This document shows, piece after piece, positions 49,601 to 58,984 of a DNA stretch of 64,000 nucleotides. A model generated the notes under the pieces. It made no database searches and had not been told where the DNA came from. It saw nothing but the letters and a program-made list of their open reading frames with translations. Made by a program: the position numbers and the translations under genes. This DNA comes from Pomphorhynchus laevis. Lineage: Eukaryota; Acanthocephala; Palaeacanthocephala; Echinorhynchida; Pomphorhynchidae. Numbering within the stretch: position 1 is the first letter of the stretch; every line of letters begins with the position of its first letter. The stretch is taken from the NCBI GenBank assembly GCA_012934845.2, contig WNNJ02000348.1:87053-151052 (forward strand). The letters are read 5' to 3'.

Positions 49601-51048
49601 AGGATATTTTCTGCTTCTTTGTTTCTGTAATAACTATATATTTGAAATGGAAGAAGATTATGGGTTTAGTATTTATTAACAATATTAAATTATAAAAAAT
49701 TATTAAATTATTAAAATATAAATTATATTTAATATTATAATAAATATATTATATATTATCTCCTTATATTATAATATTATAACAAATATATAGATATTAT
49801 AATTTAATATTATATTAAATTATACTCGTCTGCTTTATTGACATTTAGATTTAATAAAAGACTTTCGTCTTACATTTTGCAAATTTAATTGAAATCATTT
49901 CTGATTTCAAATCAGCGTAGGTAGGGGAAGGTGCAACCTTCAATTCGAAAACTTATTTGTTTTTTCCTAATAAATACTTTTATCGAACGAGTCATCTATA
50001 GTCTGTTTCCTTATTTTAAGTTGATAAACCTGTGCAATCATTATTACCGTTGAAATTTTGATGACTATTTTTTTCTGCCCTCTACTTTAATCCTATATAT
50101 AATAATAAATTATGTATTCAATATTTCAATAAAATTTTTCGAATAAATCTACTAGAGTTTAAGCGCTTCTTTTGCGATTCTGCATTATTGAATTATCTCA
50201 TAATTTTGTTTAAATTTACGATTTCTGAGTTTTGAATGTTCCAACAAAGTGAAACAGGGCTAATAAATCGGATCAATCACGAAAATATTGGCAGTCAGAT
50301 TTATAGAATTAGTGATTTATGTCAGTAATGATTTTTAGATAGTTTTAAATTCACACATAAATATAAAGAGATAAAAAGAAAATCTCATGATAAAGATATG
50401 AAGAAAACATTATATGAAGAAAATATTCGGAATTATATTTGAGCTGACGTATCTCCGTATTAAAAGTGTAACTGGTGTCTAAATAATTAAATGTGAATAT
50501 ATGGAGTTAATATATATTTTTAAATCTTTTTATATTATCTGTATCAATATTTGCTTAGAAATGTTATAGTTTAACGCTGCAGTAAAGATTATATCACCTT
50601 AGTTGATAAGTTTGCTCTAAAAAATTAACTGGTTTTCATAAAGAACACGGCTTAACGAGTACGTCTGACTTAAATTTTCTAAATAAAATTATTTCTAACT
50701 AGAAAGCTAAAAATTCCATATTAATTATTTAGTAAAATGTTAATTAATTATAATTAAGGATTAATAAATCATTAATTCTCTATTTAGTACCTAAATAATT
50801 ATCTTTTATGACATATTAAGAGAATATAAATTTAAAAGGATTGCAATTTTGGCAATTTAATTTTCGAAAAAGTTATTCGCTGAATCGATTATTTATCTGC
50901 TTTTTCGTACTCTATGATTCAGTAATTGAGTGATTTGATTTACCTTTGGAAAGTTAAAAATCATATCGCTTTCATTCATGGGACTGCGTAATGCCACTTC
51001 TACAATTTCGTCAGGTCCGAGTTGAATATATCTTCGAGGCCTTGGCAT
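34609..51048 (-). CDS. DOT1-like histone H3-K79 methyltransferase, 11 exons, 375 residues
   Basis: I assembled this gene by eye. Exons on the minus strand: 51048-50944, 45532-45489, 45435-45358, 45305-45242, 45179-45030, 43726-43636, 43587-43493, 39794-39732, 39677-39622, 36545-36248, 34692-34609. All introns are GT-AG, phases agree throughout, and the total is 1128 nt. The product follows human DOT1L from its N-terminus (ELRLKSP-like VEVALRSP) to the end of the catalytic domain. Landmarks: PSKLN...TYGELDFD (D1 loop, 148-155), FLDLGSGIGNVVLQ (172-185, SAM motif I), YGIELSAYRA (196-205), VVMKWLGRKHGDIE, LIEGNFLD, RIFINNLAF (250-258, the 'NN' motif) and SWTKTKINFYKHT (331-343). Known family role: non-SET methylation of H3K79 in nucleosomes. 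It ends 27 residues into exon 11, without the long C-terminal extension of DOT1L. Introns 1, 7 and 9 hold mobile elements. DOT1 paralogs exist in some invertebrates, so orthology is not settled. Confidence 0.88.
34693..36247 (-). other. DOT1-like intron 10
   Basis: Very AT-rich with no recognisable element; many short taattaaa-type runs. Confidence 0.6.
36248..36545 (-). CDS. DOT1-like exon 10
   Basis: 298 bp, the longest exon. It begins (N)RIFINNLAFDAQINNDITV, matching 'VIFVNNFAFGPEVDHQLKE', and later VEMIESLPVSWTKTKINFYK matches '[20 protein letters not shown]'. The Tyr equivalent to Y312 is Phe here. Acceptor TTCAATTTAG, donor GTAAGTAAG. Confidence 0.93.
36546..39030 (-). other. DOT1-like intron 9, larger part
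   Basis: AT-rich. Moderately GC segments near 36840-37240 and 37240-37560 carry no splice-supported exon and resemble each other faintly (ttagaatcccctttcattcc / ttagaatcccttttttattc-type tracts), which suggests an old duplication. Confidence 0.4.
39031..39315 (+). mobile_element. short RTE-tailed insertion with a 20-bp target duplication
   Basis: atttgaaagacattatccta occurs exactly at 39031-39050 and 39296-39315. The 245-bp insert ends aaaagaagaagacg, the same (aag)n tail as the RTE LINE at 33249-33258. A frame near 39147-39205 (MKCWLNELRQRRLQCYGHVL) resembles the RTE C-terminal 'LRESRLRWYGHVM'. It is either a 5'-truncated or deleted RTE relative or a SINE using RTE machinery. The perfect duplication means a recent insertion, here inside DOT1-like intron 9. 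Confidence 0.75.
39622..39677 (-). CDS. DOT1-like exon 9
   Basis: 56 bp, LIEGNFLDPKYTEIIQSS plus two bases. GNF stands where DOT1L has GDF (D222 there binds the adenine of SAM), so this residue is changed to Asn. Donor GTATGTAA. Confidence 0.9.
39732..39794 (-). CDS. DOT1-like exon 8
   Basis: 63 bp, EMLNHFQVVMKWLGRKHGDI plus E. It aligns without gaps to 'MDREFRKWMKWYGKKHAEY' of DOT1L when joined directly to exon 7. Acceptor TTTTTTCAG, donor GTGAATAT. Confidence 0.92.
40410..41030 (-). mobile_element. CR1/L2-like LINE fragment, internally deleted
   Basis: Carries the 3' end with stem GCGTGC (40422-40427)/GCACGC (40432-40437), then pieces of the RT C-terminus (AWNQLPLDVRHAPSF), a mid-RT piece (LLSSLLFPKIDYCLSLFANS) and an endonuclease-region piece (IVTFARPPASLRNSLSLSVL) joined with large gaps. 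Same family as 20040-24230. Lies in DOT1-like intron 7. Confidence 0.75.
41031..43492 (-). other. DOT1-like intron 7, remaining part
   Basis: AT-rich. A degenerate duplication of cattgaatagattcgtcgtg-type sequence lies at 41607-41740. Repeat A parts are at 42100-42190 and 42460-42650. No exon seen. Confidence 0.5.
42460..42650 (+). repeat. repeat A copy
   Basis: attagaataagataatagat, then gtcattagcatgtatttggc, cccgttgctatgttgggtct and gcagttcctcctcctgactt. The core stems are weakened. Confidence 0.55.
43493..43587 (-). CDS. DOT1-like exon 7 (SAM motif I, second half; acidic ribose contact)
   Basis: 95 bp, completes GSG and reads IGNVVLQAALTFHCRKSYGI then ELSAYRANCAR. The E of YGIE corresponds to E186 of DOT1L. 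Acceptor ATTTTAG, donor GTATGAAT. Intron 6 is only 48 bases. Confidence 0.92.
43636..43726 (-). CDS. DOT1-like exon 6 (SAM motif I, first half)
   Basis: 91 bp, TYGELDFDAGHALFQCMNLS then NNDIFLDLGS plus one base. It contains the YGE of the D1 loop and the Asp and Gly residues of motif I. The donor GTAGCT interrupts the second Gly of GSG. Confidence 0.92.
44040..44335 (+). repeat. repeat A copy, core truncated, 3' half complete
   Basis: Starts within the core (gaggaattatatgccgaaac), then the block attctgatacaacgtctgtt, the AT-rich half and the right end tacgtagactcagttagctg-atttgatt. Lies in DOT1-like intron 5. Confidence 0.6.
44370..44600 (+). repeat. repeat A fragments
   Basis: A right-end fragment (cttagactcagttatctgat, about 44391) is followed by a 5'-truncated copy from 44422 (catagcagttcctcctgatg, then attctaatacatcgtctatt). 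Confidence 0.5.
45030..45179 (-). CDS. DOT1-like exon 5
   Basis: 150 bp, ELGQKAIEEKKQEKYSPLNL, then LIDLVLLLIYSFAIENPSKL and NEINRNQSQ. NPSKLNEI parallels 'DPEKLNNY', the segment that leads into the D1 loop. Acceptor CTAACAG, donor GTAAGATC. Confidence 0.8.
45242..45305 (-). CDS. DOT1-like exon 4
   Basis: 64 bp, LADVQDLSQRFNECVCIYVQ plus S, acceptor ATGTTTTAG, donor GTAAGTTA. Parallels '[20 protein letters not shown]' of DOT1L. Confidence 0.75.
45358..45435 (-). CDS. DOT1-like exon 3
   Basis: 78 bp, encoding TARTDHVELKHIMKSRDVNT and YRMIS, donor GTTAGTTC. It occupies the N-terminal helical region before the SAM-binding fold. Confidence 0.65.
45489..45532 (-). CDS. DOT1-like exon 2
   Basis: 44 bp, TGSQNFARSIRLAI plus two bases, between acceptor ATATTTAG and donor GTATACG. 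It agrees in phase with exons 1 and 3. Weak similarity to the 'EIIETIRW' helix of DOT1L. This is the least certain exon. Confidence 0.5.
45819..47602 (-). mobile_element. Penelope-like retroelement copy, left arm of the inverted pair
   Basis: Minus-strand copy with RT traces and a GIY-YIG nuclease (46388-46645: DDIVYKIPCKECEQVYVGQT, then RFKQHNYNVRKGTNFSAVAQ). RT pieces include the finger motif (ADITSLYTNVPLSDA, read from the right arm) and a WFHYIDDAFWLL active-site tract near 47165. 5'-truncated and broken. It is the near-identical mirror of 47876-49680. Lies in DOT1-like intron 1. Confidence 0.85.
47603..47875. repeat. centre of the PLE inverted repeat, with terminal-repeat copy
   Basis: 47611-47635 and 47642-47666 form a 25-bp near-perfect hairpin (one mismatch) around tgtaat. 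agaagaagattgtggattta at about 47710 repeats the 3' end of the PLE copies (49645-49680), like the 'pseudo-LTR' of PLEs. A short N-terminal PLE piece follows (DLERTELKIAKCLSSIHFLK, about 47790-47850). A gcttatataa unit is repeated three times at 47673-47702. Confidence 0.65.
47876..49680 (+). mobile_element. Penelope-like retroelement copy, right arm of the inverted pair
   Basis: Plus-strand copy: RT tracts FTADITSLYTNVPLSDAINI (about 48010), GLAMGKPLVPVLSEYYMKN (about 48205) and a YIYDAFWLL active-site tract near 48315, then GIY-YIG nuclease at 48837-49094 (KDDIVYKIPCKECEQVYVGQ). The 3' UTR ends near 49680. Broken in several places but very similar to the left arm. Confidence 0.85.
49681..50943 (-). 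other. DOT1-like intron 1, right part
   Basis: AT-rich; no element or exon recognised. Confidence 0.45.
50944..51048 (-). CDS. DOT1-like exon 1
   Basis: Starts MPRPRRYIQLGPDE, continues VEVALRSPMNESD and ends NFPK before donor GTAAATC. 35 codons, phase 0. The run EVALRSP corresponds to ELRLKSP near the N-terminus of DOT1L. On the coding strand an AG lies four bases before the ATG (cttttaagctag-caaATG), so a spliced or trans-spliced leader is possible. Confidence 0.75.
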
Positions 51049-51350
51049 TTGCTAGCTTAAAAGTAAATCTAAGTGGTTGATTTTATTATGAACAAAATGT
51101 AATTATTTTTCAATGACAATACAAATCGAAATTCTGGTTATTACATATCATATTTTGAAAAATCATAAACTGTAGAATTTTTGCAATAGCTATTCAAATG
51201 TATAACTTGAAAGTATTTCCCAATTCGTATATGATTAAATAACTCATGTGTTTTTTGCATTATTTTAAAGAATTAACTTAATTTTTTATTAGTTCACGTT
51301 TAACCGCTGAAACTTAAATATCAGTACTTTAAATATCAGTACTTAAATAC

Positions 51351-51393
51351 TTTTGTTATTCTAGCAATCTAATCGATTGCTAGAATAACAAAA
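51351..51393. repeat. perfect 19-bp hairpin, 5-base loop
   Basis: ttttgttattctagcaatc (51351-51369) pairs exactly with 51375-51393; loop taatc. Upstream of the DOT1-like start codon by about 300 bases. Confidence 0.75.
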
Positions 51394-52370
51394 TAAATAA
51401 GAGCTTTATTTTATTAAATAAACTGTTAAGAAATACTATGAATGTATTAATAATAAATACTGTGTTGATAAATATTAGCATTTTATATAGTTTTTACATT
51501 TCAATATCATTTTATTAATATAATATTTAACATAACATCTAATATTGATATTTAACATTAATATTAATATTTAATTTTTATATAGCTTAACTTTAAATTG
51601 CTTAATATCATTTTTTGGCAATATAATCAATGATAGAATGTGACGATGATGAACGCGCACGTCGCCAAATTCGAGTGGCAGAATATATTACTATAAAGCG
51701 AAAATATTAATAGGCTGTTTACTCTAGCTTTTGTGTATAGTTTGATAAAGTATGTCTTGATTGAAACAAAACGATGACTTAAAATTATCATAAGAAAAAT
51801 TCTAAGTAATCTAACTAATTTTGATCCTCTAAGTCTTATTCCATTTTAGTTCTTCTAAATGGATTTTCATTTCAAACTTAAACTGCAAGATCCGAATTTA
51901 TCCGTTTGATAAATTAAATGACGAATTAAGTGTCGATTTTAATGCTATTTAATTAGCTATTAAAATTTCGTACAAACCTTCCTGAAGATCAAATTTTTCA
52001 ATTATTACGAAAATAAAAAATTAAAAGTTCATAAAAACTTTTAGACATTTGATTTAATTTTGTCTAAAAAATAATCTCACATATTTTCTTTCTTCTAAGA
52101 CATTATATTATAGTGTATGATGTATTTTAATAAACAATATTTTTTATTTTATTAAATAACAATTGTAAAATCAAAATATTTCAACATTTTGACTTATTTA
52201 TTTATTTATTAGCTTCTTAAGCATCACAGTGTGATACTAGATTCTAACTTTCAACACTCATAATATAATCACTGTTATCTAAAGACAAGATTTATTAGTT
52301 TTTTGAATGAAGCGCGTAAATATTAAAGTTTATAAATTCACAAAACATTAAAAACAAAGATTTATTTTGA
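51394..52370. other. AT-rich, no gene seen
   Basis: Would contain the DOT1-like promoter region on the minus strand; no TATA or other element can be singled out in such AT-rich DNA. Confidence 0.4.
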
Positions 52371-55300
52371 CGTGGCAAATGCGTGCCAGCACACGCTTAC
52401 ATGACCACAACTAAACAAAAATGTAAATTATGTGTCGATAAGGTGTGAACGGAGGAGGTGTTTGAATGTGATTAAGGAGGGATCACAGCGGACGTCGAGA
52501 GGGAGTTGATTCCAGGCGAGTGGGGCGGCGTCGAGAAAGTATCAGAGACCTTAGTTGTTTGAGTAATTGGCAACGTGGAATAAAAGGGTATGACGGGAAC
52601 GCATCGATAGCGAGGTGGGGCGATTGTCTTCTAATTGAGGAAGGTTGATGAACGATGGGGAGCCGACAGCGATGAGACGAAAAGCTACGAGAAGAAGGCG
52701 GAGTTTGATGCGGATGTGGATGGTATGCCAGGAGAGTTGGGCAAGATATGTGGATGTGTGGTCGAAGCGACGGAGACGAAAGAGCACTCGAACGGCGGAG
52801 TTGATTATTCGTTGTAGGGGTAGGATGATGGATTTAAAAGAATTGGCGAAAAGGCTAAGGCAATAATCGATTTTAGGGAGAAGAAGCGATGAAAGAAGAG
52901 ACATACAAGAACGGAAGTCGATAAGGGGCGGATATGGCGGATGTTACGGAGAATTAAGTTAGAGATCGGACCTTGTCACGGACGATGGGTTTGAGGGAAA
53001 GGTGATCATCGAAATGGAAGCCTAAGAAAGTGAGATTGTGGACTATGGGGATGATCGATGAGGCAAAAGATACAGTGGGAGGAGATATGTTTGGTTTACT
53101 GGGGAGGATCCACATTATTTTGGACTTTTCGACGTTTAGAACGAGATGTAGATTGGAGAGACGTTCGTAGATAGAAGAAAGACAGTTGGAGGCAGAAATG
53201 CCGATATCGTGTATGCGATGTGCGGGTGCATGAGCATAGATGAGGATGTCATCAGCGTATTGTATAACTTTAAAGGAGAGATTTTTGATAAACGGAGAGA
53301 GATCGCCAAGCAAAGAGAGAAAAGCAGGGGATCTAAGACTGAACCTTGCGAGATCCGCAAAAGATAGGTATGGGAGGGGAGGATGATGAATTAGAACAGA
53401 CGCGAAAGGAACGGTCGGATAGATATGAGGCAAACCATGCTACAGAGAAAAAATAAAAGCCGTAATCATAACGAAGACGAGAAAGGAGGACGAAGTGGTC
53501 GAGAATGTCGAAGGCGGAGAGGAGGTCGAGAGAGATGAGTACACTATATAGAGCCTTGCCTCAAGAAATGAAAAAGTCGTTGTAAACTTATATGCAGGCG
53601 ATTTCTGTAAAGTGATTAGAGCGGAAAGCGGATTGGAAAGGAGGATACAGATTGGATGAAGAGAGATAAGCGTTGATCTGTATTAAGATGAGGCGTTCTA
53701 AGAGCTTAGAAAGAGTAGGGAACAGTGAAATGGGGCGATAGCTAGAAGGAAGGGACTGTCGAGCGATTGCTTCTTTAGGAGGGGACGAACGATTTTGGAT
53801 TTCCAGTGTGAAGGGAAGATACGACTGCGGATGGACGAGTTAAACAAGGTTGTGAGAAAAGGGGATATCGATGAGCATACAGATTTAAGTATGTGGGTAG
53901 GCAGGTGAGCGACAGGTGAGGTATTGCTGGGCAAGGACATGAGAACAGATGAGACTTCGGAAGGTAAGACAGGGATAAGATGAAAGAATTTCGGAAGGAT
54001 GAGGCTAGGTGGGGCTGAGCGGGATAGGATGGAGACCCGTATGCGAGAGAGCAACGTGGATACTTTGGTCAGGAGAAATGAAGAATAACCAGTGGAATTG
54101 ATGTTGCACGGCGAAGAGGAGCGAGCAAGGATTGAGCTAAAAGTATGCCAGAGAGTCTTAGAGTTGAATGAAGTGATGATTTTATGCCGCCAGAAGGGGT
54201 TGCATTTGGTCCGTTGTAGGTTGAGATGATACTGGGGAAGAGCAAGATAGAAATCACGGAAAGACGGAGTGATCGAGCGGAAATCACGTCTGAGAGGGCG
54301 GTGATATACTCGAAAAGCATGACGGAGTCAACGCTTTGAGAGTAGACATTGAATGTCAAACCATGGGGCACGGTGCAAGCGACGGTGTGGGTGAGGCTTG
54401 AAGGACAATATAAGATCGAGAATGGATGTGAGTTCAGAGTCCAAAAGAAAGGCGATATCGAGGGTAGAGGAATATGTTATTGTGGGATAGAAAAGAGACT
54501 ATTTGAATAAGGCAGAGCGGAGAAGGGAGAGATCAAGATTTCTCCAAGGGCGACGTAGGATTGTAGGTATGTGAGGAGGGGTGTGGTTGTGAGTCAGATC
54601 AAGGGTGACGAGAACGTGATTGGCTAGCCAAGGATCGAAAATGGACAGTGAGGTGTAGGCAGCAAAATGATCAGGGACAGCGATGATGTCGAGTGCTCCA
54701 TCAAGGATATGTGTGGGTACAGTGGTTTGTAGTTATAGTTGGATAGAATGTTGATGAACTGGATGGACTCGGTGGAAGAGGGGCGGTCGAGGCGGATGCT
54801 GAAGTCGCCAAGAACGATTGAAGGAATGGAGGACAAAAAACAGTAGGACAAAAGATCAGAGAGTTCGGTAAAAAATAAGGAGGAAGGAGCAGATGAACCA
54901 GGACAGTATACGATAACGAGATCTAGAGTGATCGGGTTTGATGAACGACAAGTGATCAGTTCAAAAGAGCAAGTACTGATAGGTGAAGTGATTTTGCGAA
55001 TAGACGCGGGGTGACGGGCGAATGCGACAATGCCGTTATGTTTAGAGAATTTAGAAGGGGATTTGCTGAGGGGGCAAGCGGATTCGACTAGTGAGCAACC
55101 GTCAGAGAGCAAACGGCGGATGGAGAGGTCGTCAGAATCGGAGTGCCAGGATTCGGTGAGGCAGAAGAGATCGAAGGTTTGCTTGGTGAATAGGTTGAGG
55201 AGGAGATTGGATTTATTGAGAATAGATCTAGTGTTGAGAAGGCCGAGGCGGAAACGGTGTGTGGTGGTGGTGATAGGTTCTAGTAGAGAAGACACATAGG

Positions 55301-55735
55301 GAAGATGGAGCGCCATCGAATTTTTGGGTGGGTGTGGACAACTTGAAAATCTCCGTCGATGTTTCGGATGGCGGGAGATATTTCGCCATTTTCCTCGCCA
55401 CGGCGTTTTTCGATGCGGCTGATTAGAGTTGAGCAATTTCGGAGGGGTTCGATCGACAAAAATGCGAGTGGCTGAAAAGGACATGAGTTTGAATCGTTGG
55501 GAGAGGACAGAAGACGCGTGAGAACAAGCTTGATAACAACTTTTAGGAGAGGGGGCTGGGAAGGTTTAGATAGAGAAGATTTGTTTAGACGGATGAATGT
55601 GACAGGAGATATGTCGATGAAAAAGGATGGTTTATCCACATGAACAATAGACGAGAGGATGGATCTAAATGCGGAAACATCGCGGTCGAGACGTGCTTGT
55701 GGAGGCAAATAGATGGAAGGAGTGATATTAGTGAC
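52371..55735 (-). mobile_element. CR1/L2-like LINE, 5'-truncated, many breaks
   Basis: Same family and strand as 20040-24230. 3' end with stem GCGTG/CACGC near 52381-52396, RT (MQYADD equivalent VIQYADDILIYAHA near 53255; LLPKIDYCLSLFANS near 52880), endonuclease (RLGLLNTRSILNKSNLLLNL near 55240) and the last part of ORF1 (FRSILSSIVHVDKPSFF near 55660). Truncated inside ORF1 at about 55735, where similarity to the other copy stops. Has more shifts and stops than the first copy, so it is older or less constrained. Confidence 0.85.
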
Positions 55736-56084
55736 ATTATTTCCTTATTATTAAAAACATTATTTAAAAACATCATTTCCTTAAATTCTATAAAATTATA
55801 TAATTCCATCCCCTATATCATATCTTTACGTTCATAGTCATAATGTATTTTTTTTTATTTTATAAATTTTATATTTACGCGTTTCATTCAAAAAACGAAT
55901 AAATATTTCTGTAAATAACAGTGATTATATTATGAGGGTAGAAAGTTAGAATCTTATATATAATGTGATTTACATAAAGCGTCATATACTTTAATAAAGA
56001 GAAAATATGAGATTATCAAATGTTTTAAATTTATCAACTGTTATTAAATGACTGGTAATTTATACATCGTAAATATTATACCCA

Positions 56085-56215
56085 GTGATAGAGCAATCAG
56101 TTACGCTAGATAATAATATTACATCAGAGAATACATCATCAGCATGTATTGGGTCGAGAAATAGGTGCAGAAACTTGATCACGGAGCAGTTCCTCCTGGT
56201 GACCGTTGACTTTAT
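56085..56215 (+). repeat. repeat A copy, divergent
   Basis: cgctagataataatattaca, then agaatacatcatcagcatgt and gagcagttcctcctggtgac; part of the core is deleted. Confidence 0.5.
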
Positions 56216-56224
56216 ATTTATGAC

Positions 56225-56460
56225 ATGTGGACTTTGTAGATACAAAGATAAGATACACTAGATAATCAAATTTCACAAGGAGAAATACGTCTTTAGCACG
56301 TATTTGGCCCCGCTGCTATGTTGGGTCGAGGAATATGGGCGGAAACATGATAGCATAAAGGTTCCTCCTGATGACTACTAATTCTTATAAATTAGTAGTC
56401 AAAATTCTTATCTATTACTCAATTCATAAAAATTGACTTGTCTACGTATTTTATATTATT
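56225..56460 (+). repeat. repeat A copy
   Basis: acactagataatcaaatttc, aaatacgtctttagcacgta, ttggccccgctgctatgttg, ggtcgaggaatatgggcgga and ttcctcctgatgactactaa. Together with 28000-28190 it belongs to a subfamily that starts gactttgtagatacaaagat. Confidence 0.6.
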
Positions 56461-58240
56461 TATAAATTAATGTTTTTTTATTAGAATAAAGTCTTATTTT
56501 TCTGCTCTTATAATGGAGGGGTAAAAATCAAAAAAAAAAGATATTATTAAAAATAAATTAAAAGTCTTAAGCGAAAAATATACACTTTATACTTCATATT
56601 AAATATATACCTTATATTTTATATTAATCACAAATTATTTTAAAGAATGTCGTCTAACTATTTTTATTCATTTTGATTTGCTATCAAATTTTGAAAATTT
56701 AAAAAATTTGATCCACATGAAGGTTTTTCTAGTTTTTTGTTATGAATAGTTAAGAGATCATTAAATTCTATACTTAATCAGTCGTTTTATTTATAAAAAT
56801 TTGCCAGGTCCATTAACTTAAATGATTTAATATTATGAAATATAATAGATGACGAACACCGTTGTGTTAAATATTTTGTCATAAACGTTTCCTCTTCTGG
56901 AATATTTATATTACAAAATAAATTTAAGCAGCTTATGATCTCCTTTGAGCAAAATTTCGAATTAAATGTTTATTATTTAGACTGCTCTGCATTACATATG
57001 TACTCTTTAAAATGTCTGTCATTGAGTTAAATTCTTACCTTGATCTAGATGTCCTTTAAACAATTCTCTTTGGCATTCTTGTCATTGTCAGTCGAATCAT
57101 TGTCCTAATTTGAATCGCGCTAATTTTGTCGCATTTATTATTGAAAGTGACGTTAATTGTTCGTTATGGTCTTTGGTCATTTCCTTTGTAATGATTCTTC
57201 TTAGACTTTAATTTTGTAATGTATACTTAGTGGACAGTCATTTTAAAAAGCTATAACGCAAACTGCGGCGTCCCATTGATGCGCCCAGTCTTTTTAGCGT
57301 TTATCGATTTTTAGACAATTGTAATTATCAAACGATTTTTTGAATTACAATAAAGTATCCTTAATTGGGATGCACACAACACGTGTGTATTAAGTAACGT
57401 TTTACTTTTTTGGAAAACCAAAAATTCATTGTACGAAAAAAATCCTGCTTGTAGTTTAAGCTATTTAACAAACATGAAGGCACTACTGGAGCAAATTGGA
57501 TTACTTAAGTTCATTAGTTCAGCTAATGTATCAACTTATTATTATTTTATTATAAAGTAAAAATGGATATTTTGCTAAGAACAAAATTAAATAATTTTCC
57601 AATTAAAGAACAAGGATACATTACATGTCATTAATTTAACTTGATTGCATCTGTGAGCTGAAATGCTTTTGGTTGTGGGAGGACATTATCCTCACAGATA
57701 TTGTTCCTATTTTCGATACAGCATGACGCTACTAATCAGCCTGGATGGATATCATCAGCTGCTGACCCATAGCAAACTTTCACGTTTCGACCCATATTAC
57801 CTGCTTACTCCGTACACTGGTGCTGATCGGATTCGAACTCGGATACAAGATCAGATACAATGATTAATATATTATTAATTTGTCAAATAAAAGTAAACAA
57901 CTATAAGGAAAATAAAAACATTTAATTTGACGTCATCTATTATTCATTTTGCATTAATTTACATCAGAATAAGCAATAAAATAACATTTTTATTTTTATT
58001 TTTATAGTTTTATTCGACAATCGCAGAAGTTGATCTTTTAGGAAAGTTATGAAAACTAATTTAATCAATTTTAGATGCTAAATGTTTTTACTATATTATG
58101 CATATTGCTGGAATTATTATAGACTCTAGGATTTTGTTAACAAACTTTCGATCGTTTAGATCATTTTCAAGTCGCAACTTTTCAAGTCACAACTTGAAAA
58201 GAATCATATTGTAAGGTAATCGAAATTAATACTGGTATAA
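56461..58240. other. no gene recognised
   Basis: AT-rich. A moderately GC segment at 57660-57860 has an open frame of 66 codons and a tRNA B-box-like gttcgaatcc on the minus strand, but no supporting A box or cloverleaf. Confidence 0.35.
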
Positions 58241-58243
58241 ACA

Positions 58244-58385
58244 CTATTTCAGTATTAATTCTCCAAAAGCATATTTAGAACACAATAAAGGAATAAATTT
58301 TCAGAATATAAATACGTACGATTTTAGTACGCTTTATACAAATCTAGATTTAGCAGATATTAAAGAAGCGTTAGAAATATAATAT
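58244..58385 (+). mobile_element. short reverse-transcriptase scrap, Penelope-like
   Basis: Frame reads FSINSPKAYLEHNKGINFQN, then TYDFSTLYTNLDLADIKEAL. The 'DFSTLYTN' motif is the RT2-type motif of Penelope-like RTs (compare ADITSLYTNVPLSDA at 48015). Downstream to 58760 is a GC-richer tract with nothing further recognised. Confidence 0.4.
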
Positions 58386-58984
58386 CGCATTACGACAGAA
58401 AGCATGCTGTTCAGACAACTCCACAGGGCGGGACTCATCAGTGGACGTCCCTGTATCATCGTTGTTTCGTCTCTCAGCATGCATTATATTGAAGATAAAC
58501 ATGATGGTCCTCCATCAGATTGAAATGATGCATTGAAATGGTCTTGTTGGTAATCGGTTGAATTTCATTTTGTTGAGATATTTTAGGACCTCTTCGACTA
58601 ACTTGTATATTAGCTGGCTACATAATAGCTTCAGCTATCAAATTACGACAGAAATATATCACAAGGCAGCCGAAACGACTGATGGTAGTTCACCCTACTG
58701 TTGAGTGCTGCCGGCTAACATCAGCTCGTCTGGGAGTGATAAGGAAGTCTGCTCTACTTGTAATCGAACTCTAGTTTTTGACAAAATTTACAATTATATA
58801 TATTGGAATCAACATCATTAGAATGAGTTCTGAACCGTCGCCTTTGATCCATATTTCAAACGGATTCAAATTGATAATAAATTTAGAAAATTCGTTGAAT
58901 ACAAATTTATTAATTATATAATCTACACCATTTTGTATATATAAACAACTGATTCCACATAAACCCAGATTGCACATGGAAGAA

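Noticed and set aside
56300-56380. Hammerhead ribozyme in repeat A (TCCTGATGACC)
   Set aside because: No GAA follows at a usable distance and no stem II or III forms.
57800-57860. tRNA or tRNA-derived SINE (B-box-like gttcgaatcc on the minus strand)
   Set aside because: No A box at the right distance and no cloverleaf; nothing repeated elsewhere in the window.
58380-58760. GC-richer tract with a short repeated attacgacagaaa, possible SINE
   Set aside because: No tail, no target duplication and no second full copy in the window.
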